The notes below the pieces were generated by a model. The model saw nothing but the letters and a program-made list of their open reading frames with translations. It was not told where the DNA came from and ran no database searches. Shown piece after piece: positions 5,133 to 5,696 of a DNA stretch of 5,696 nucleotides; position 1 is the first letter of the stretch, and each line of letters opens with the position of its first letter. The DNA comes from an uncultured Selenomonadales bacterium. Its GTDB lineage: Bacteria; Bacillota; Negativicutes; Selenomonadales; Selenomonadaceae. The position numbers were made by a program, and so were the translations under genes. The stretch covers positions 1-5,696 of the forward strand of contig CAMJAZ010000140.1 of assembly GCA_946403735.1 (NCBI GenBank), in the 5' to 3' direction.

Positions 5133-5696
5133 TTGTCTATCGGTACAATTTCGGCGCACGGTTATGAGCTTACAGATAACAACTTGTTCAAAAGTAACAA
5201 AGAAGGCAACCAATTCGTTTTTGAAATTCCGATGTATCAGCGTCCCTACGTTTGGCGAAAAGATAACTGGGAAGCCCTCTTTAACGACATTACAGACAAT
5301 GAATCAGGCTATTTCATTGGCGCAATAATCTGTATCAATCATGGTTCTGATATTTCAAATAATTATACCTGTTATGAAGTGGTTGACGGACAACAGCGAT
5401 TGACAACGTTGAGCCTTTTTCTTTCGGCAATTTATAAAGAACTTATTGACCGTAAGGAAATTTTAAGAAAACAACTGTCCTCTGAAGAATTTGAAACTTT
5501 TTTGGAAAATAATTCTGGTAAATTTACACAGCTAAAAAATTCATTAATAATATCTTCTGGCAGCGGCAAATTTAGGACGCGTGTTTTTCCGCAAAACAAA
5601 GATAACGTCGACGATTACTTAAACATTTTAATTTCAGCAAAGCTTATCACCGAAGAAACACTGGATTATAAAGAAAAAATTGATAAAAATCCTGAT
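5133..5696 (+). CDS. DUF262 family protein (GmrSD N-terminal / ParB-like), 3' partial
   Basis: The first 188 residues of a protein with the clear signature of DUF262: EIPMYQRPYVWRKDNWEALF (31-50), GYFIGAII (59-66) and EVVDGQQRLTTLSLF (82-96). DUF262 is a ParB/sulfiredoxin-like nucleotide-binding domain. In GmrS/GmrSD, BrxU and SspE it is known to power or perform restriction of modified or unmodified phage DNA, often joined to a DUF1524 HNH-type nuclease further along. The frame runs off the right edge, so whether DUF1524, another DUF or nothing follows cannot be seen, and active restriction cannot be claimed. It starts at TTG 5133, one base after the stop of the PHP-HD gene, so it is very likely translated from the same transcript. 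It is the strongest hint that the cassette has a defence role. Stand-alone DUF262 proteins of unknown function also exist. Confidence 0.9.
   Translation, partial: MSIGTISAHGYELTDNNLFKSNKEGNQFVFEIPMYQRPYVWRKDNWEALFNDITDNESGYFIGAIICINHGSDISNNYTCYEVVDGQQRLTTLSLFLSAIYKELIDRKEILRKQLSSEEFETFLENNSGKFTQLKNSLIISSGSGKFRTRVFPQNKDNVDDYLNILISAKLITEETLDYKEKIDKNPD

Noticed and set aside
1..5696. CRISPR arrays, tRNA or rRNA genes, transposon ends, long direct repeats
   Set aside because: No repeated spacer-like units, cloverleaf-like segments or terminal inverted repeats were seen, and nearly all of the sequence is accounted for by coding regions.

Overview
The window is a gene-dense, AT-rich bacterial segment with all six recognisable genes on the + strand. 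AGGAG/AGGTGAT-type Shine-Dalgarno sites, a TTG start, short gaps and low GC suggest a Bacillota-like host (Clostridia or Negativicutes would fit). This is inferred from style, and no taxonomic marker gene is present. No tRNA, rRNA, CRISPR array, insertion sequence or transposase is visible, and no gene-free stretch exceeds about 130 bases.

Left part (1-1703): the 3' end of an unrecognised, probably helical protein whose frame is already open at the left edge. It is followed after 18 bases by a complete gene for a Sel1-like/TPR repeat protein, a protein-protein interaction scaffold.

Middle (1704-1833): a short intergenic region with a good candidate sigma-A promoter (TTGGAA, 17-base spacer, TACAAT). 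An imperfect inverted repeat touches its -35 box, so this looks like the regulated head of a new transcription unit.

Right part (1834-5696): four genes packed like an operon (gaps of 6 bases, -11 bases and 1 base). They encode (i) a calcineurin-like metallophosphoesterase with an extra C-terminal helical region; (ii) an unrecognised two-part protein whose N-terminal half has a pattern reminiscent of the uracil-DNA glycosylase fold; (iii) a fusion of a PHP metallo-phosphoesterase (TrpH/YciV/RNase AM type) with a SpoT/MESH1-type HD hydrolase domain; and (iv) the first 188 residues of a DUF262 (GmrSD/ParB-like) protein, a family common in modification-sensing restriction and other anti-phage systems.

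Three of the four products carry domains that act on nucleotides, phosphoesters or nucleic acids, and the fourth may. Their packing behind one promoter suggests a cassette working on nucleic acid or nucleotide signals, possibly phage defence ending in a DUF262 effector. The domain calls for the phosphoesterase, the PHP-HD fusion and DUF262 rest on visible motifs. The glycosylase-like call and the defence role are inference. The right edge cuts the DUF262 gene, so its C-terminal domain and any later members of the cassette are not visible.
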